DNA of 64,000 bases, taken from the NCBI GenBank assembly GCA_964589825.1, contig CAZPUS010000001.1, positions 62,001 through 126,000 of the forward strand, read 5' to 3'. Of the stretch, positions 63,311 to 64,000 are shown piece by piece. Each line of letters starts with the position of its first letter. The stretch's first letter is position 1. The notes beneath the pieces were generated by a model. That model was not told the DNA's origin. It saw nothing but the letters and a program-made list of their open reading frames with translations, and made no database searches. This DNA comes from CAZPUS01 sp964589825. GTDB taxonomy: Bacteria; Fibrobacterota; Chitinivibrionia; Chitinivibrionales; WJKA01. The position numbers were made by a program, and so were the translations under genes.

Positions 63311-64000
63311 CTAATCGACTTCACTCAATGCGGCTATTCCGGGAAGTGTCTTACCTTCGAGATACTCCAGCGATGCACCGCCTCCGGTCGAAATGTGACT
63401 CATTTTGTCCGAAAGACCCGCTTTAGCAATCGCGGATGCACTGTCACCACCTCCGATGATCGTAGCGGCTCCTTTTGCCGTCGCATCTGCAAGCACCTTC
63501 GCGATGGCATCGGTTCCGCCGGCAAACGTATCGACCTCGAACACACCCATCGGACCGTTCCATACAATTGTTTTCGCATTCGTGAGCTCCTGTGAAAACA
63601 ATTCTACCGTCCGGGGACCGATATCCGCCGCTTCCTTATCCGCAGGGATGCTGTCTCTGTCCACGGTATCGGTTTTTGCATTATCCGTAATTTCGTCGGT
63701 GATGATACAATCGACCGGAAGAAGCAGCTTGGTCGATTTCGCCTCCGCCTCTTCTATGAGAGAACGTGCGAGATCGATCTTGTCCTCTTCCAGAAGCGAG
63801 TTGCCGATCTCTTTCCCCATGGCTTTAAAGAACGTATAGGCCATACCTCCACCGATAAGCAACGCATCCACTTTGTCGAGTAAATTGCGGATCACGTCGA
63901 TCTTTCCCGATATCTTCGCGCCACCCAGTATCGCAACAAACGGATGCTGCGGATTTTCGAGCGCCCCGCCGAGATAATCTATCTCTTTTTTAAGCAAATA
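63311..64000 (-). CDS. pgk: Phosphoglycerate kinase (C-terminal part; 5' end outside window)
   Basis: The visible 229 residues are the C-terminal domain of Pgk, which makes ATP from 1,3-bisphosphoglycerate. The frame enters from the right edge and reads YLLKKEIDYLGGALENPQHP; then AILGGAKISGKIDV, LIGGGMAYTFF, NGPMGVFE, GGGDSASAI and ISTGGGASLEYLEGKTLPG. Nucleotide-binding residues of the C-lobe are present. The N-terminal substrate-binding domain is not in the window. Confidence 0.95.
   Translation of the reverse strand, partial: YLLKKEIDYLGGALENPQHPFVAILGGAKISGKIDVIRNLLDKVDALLIGGGMAYTFFKAMGKEIGNSLLEEDKIDLARSLIEEAEAKSTKLLLPVDCIITDEITDNAKTDTVDRDSIPADKEAADIGPRTVELFSQELTNAKTIVWNGPMGVFEVDTFAGGTDAIAKVLADATAKGAATIIGGGDSASAIAKAGLSDKMSHISTGGGASLEYLEGKTLPGIAALSEVD

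Noticed and set aside
2..64000. CRISPR array or prophage
   Set aside because: No regularly spaced short repeats, cas genes, integrase, capsid or terminase genes are seen; the only repeats are the intergenic family and the GH9-flanking pair.

Overview
The window is a gene-dense stretch of a Gram-negative bacterial chromosome, probably a draft or metagenome assembly because a 10-N gap interrupts a gene at 37757-37766. The best lineage guess is the Fibrobacterota/FCB side of the tree (Chitinispirillum/Chitinivibrio-like). This rests on a PorV/PorQ-type outer-membrane protein, a LolB/DUF4292-like lipoprotein next to a TPR lipoprotein, a GH9 glucanase with a C-terminal sorting-like domain, DAP-type peptidoglycan genes and MglA/MglB polarity proteins. 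It is inference from gene content; no taxonomic marker was compared.

Layout. 1-3630 (+): the tail of an unknown gene, then TPR lipoprotein, LolB-like lipoprotein and PorV-like barrel. 3828-19571 (-): one long division and cell-wall (dcw) operon, mraZ-rsmH-ftsL-ftsI-murE-murF-[no mraY]-murD-ftsW-murG-murC-ftsQ-ftsA-ftsZ-small protein. It opens with a consensus promoter plus four TGGG boxes for MraZ and closes with a hairpin terminator. mraY is missing from its usual slot between murF and murD, and a 162-bp repeat fills that gap. 19985-23470: a membrane coiled-coil protein, a phosphohexomutase and an exported protein. 23494-26626 (-): TPR protein, UbiA prenyltransferase, PHP phosphoesterase. 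26855-28411 (+): rpsT and lysA.

28940-34455: a membrane TPR/zinc-ribbon protein, a DUF4388 protein, an MglA GTPase with a long acidic tail, an MglB-like roadblock protein and a convergent STAS protein, which looks like a cell-polarity or signalling group. 35286-44810 (+): yciO-like, mazG, a MoxR-type ATPase with a large partner resembling DUF5682/TraB-like proteins, an exported protein, a NusG-II protein with a Gx-EcfT fusion transporter, a zinc dehydrogenase and a PaaK-like protein. 44898-49395: a surface HEAT protein, an EF-hand-like protein and an exported lipase-like hydrolase.

49492-57453 (-): an HD-GYP protein, then a GH9 glucanase lying between two 195-bp direct repeats, each being the 5' end of the HD-GYP gene, then a putative barrel and a lipoprotein. 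57797-64000: cutA (+), then thiC, rlmN, a CgeB-like glycosyltransferase, tRNA-Leu(GAG), secG, tpiA and the 3' part of pgk (-).

The most novel structure is a family of about 160-bp intergenic elements (six copies, at roughly 12.7, 19.9, 34.6, 34.9, 48.3 and 57.5 kb) with terminal inverted repeats and a central hairpin. It is MITE-like and matches no family I can name. The next most interesting are the GH9 gene between HD-GYP duplications, the missing mraY, the MoxR two-gene unit, the tailed MglA and the Gx-EcfT fusion.
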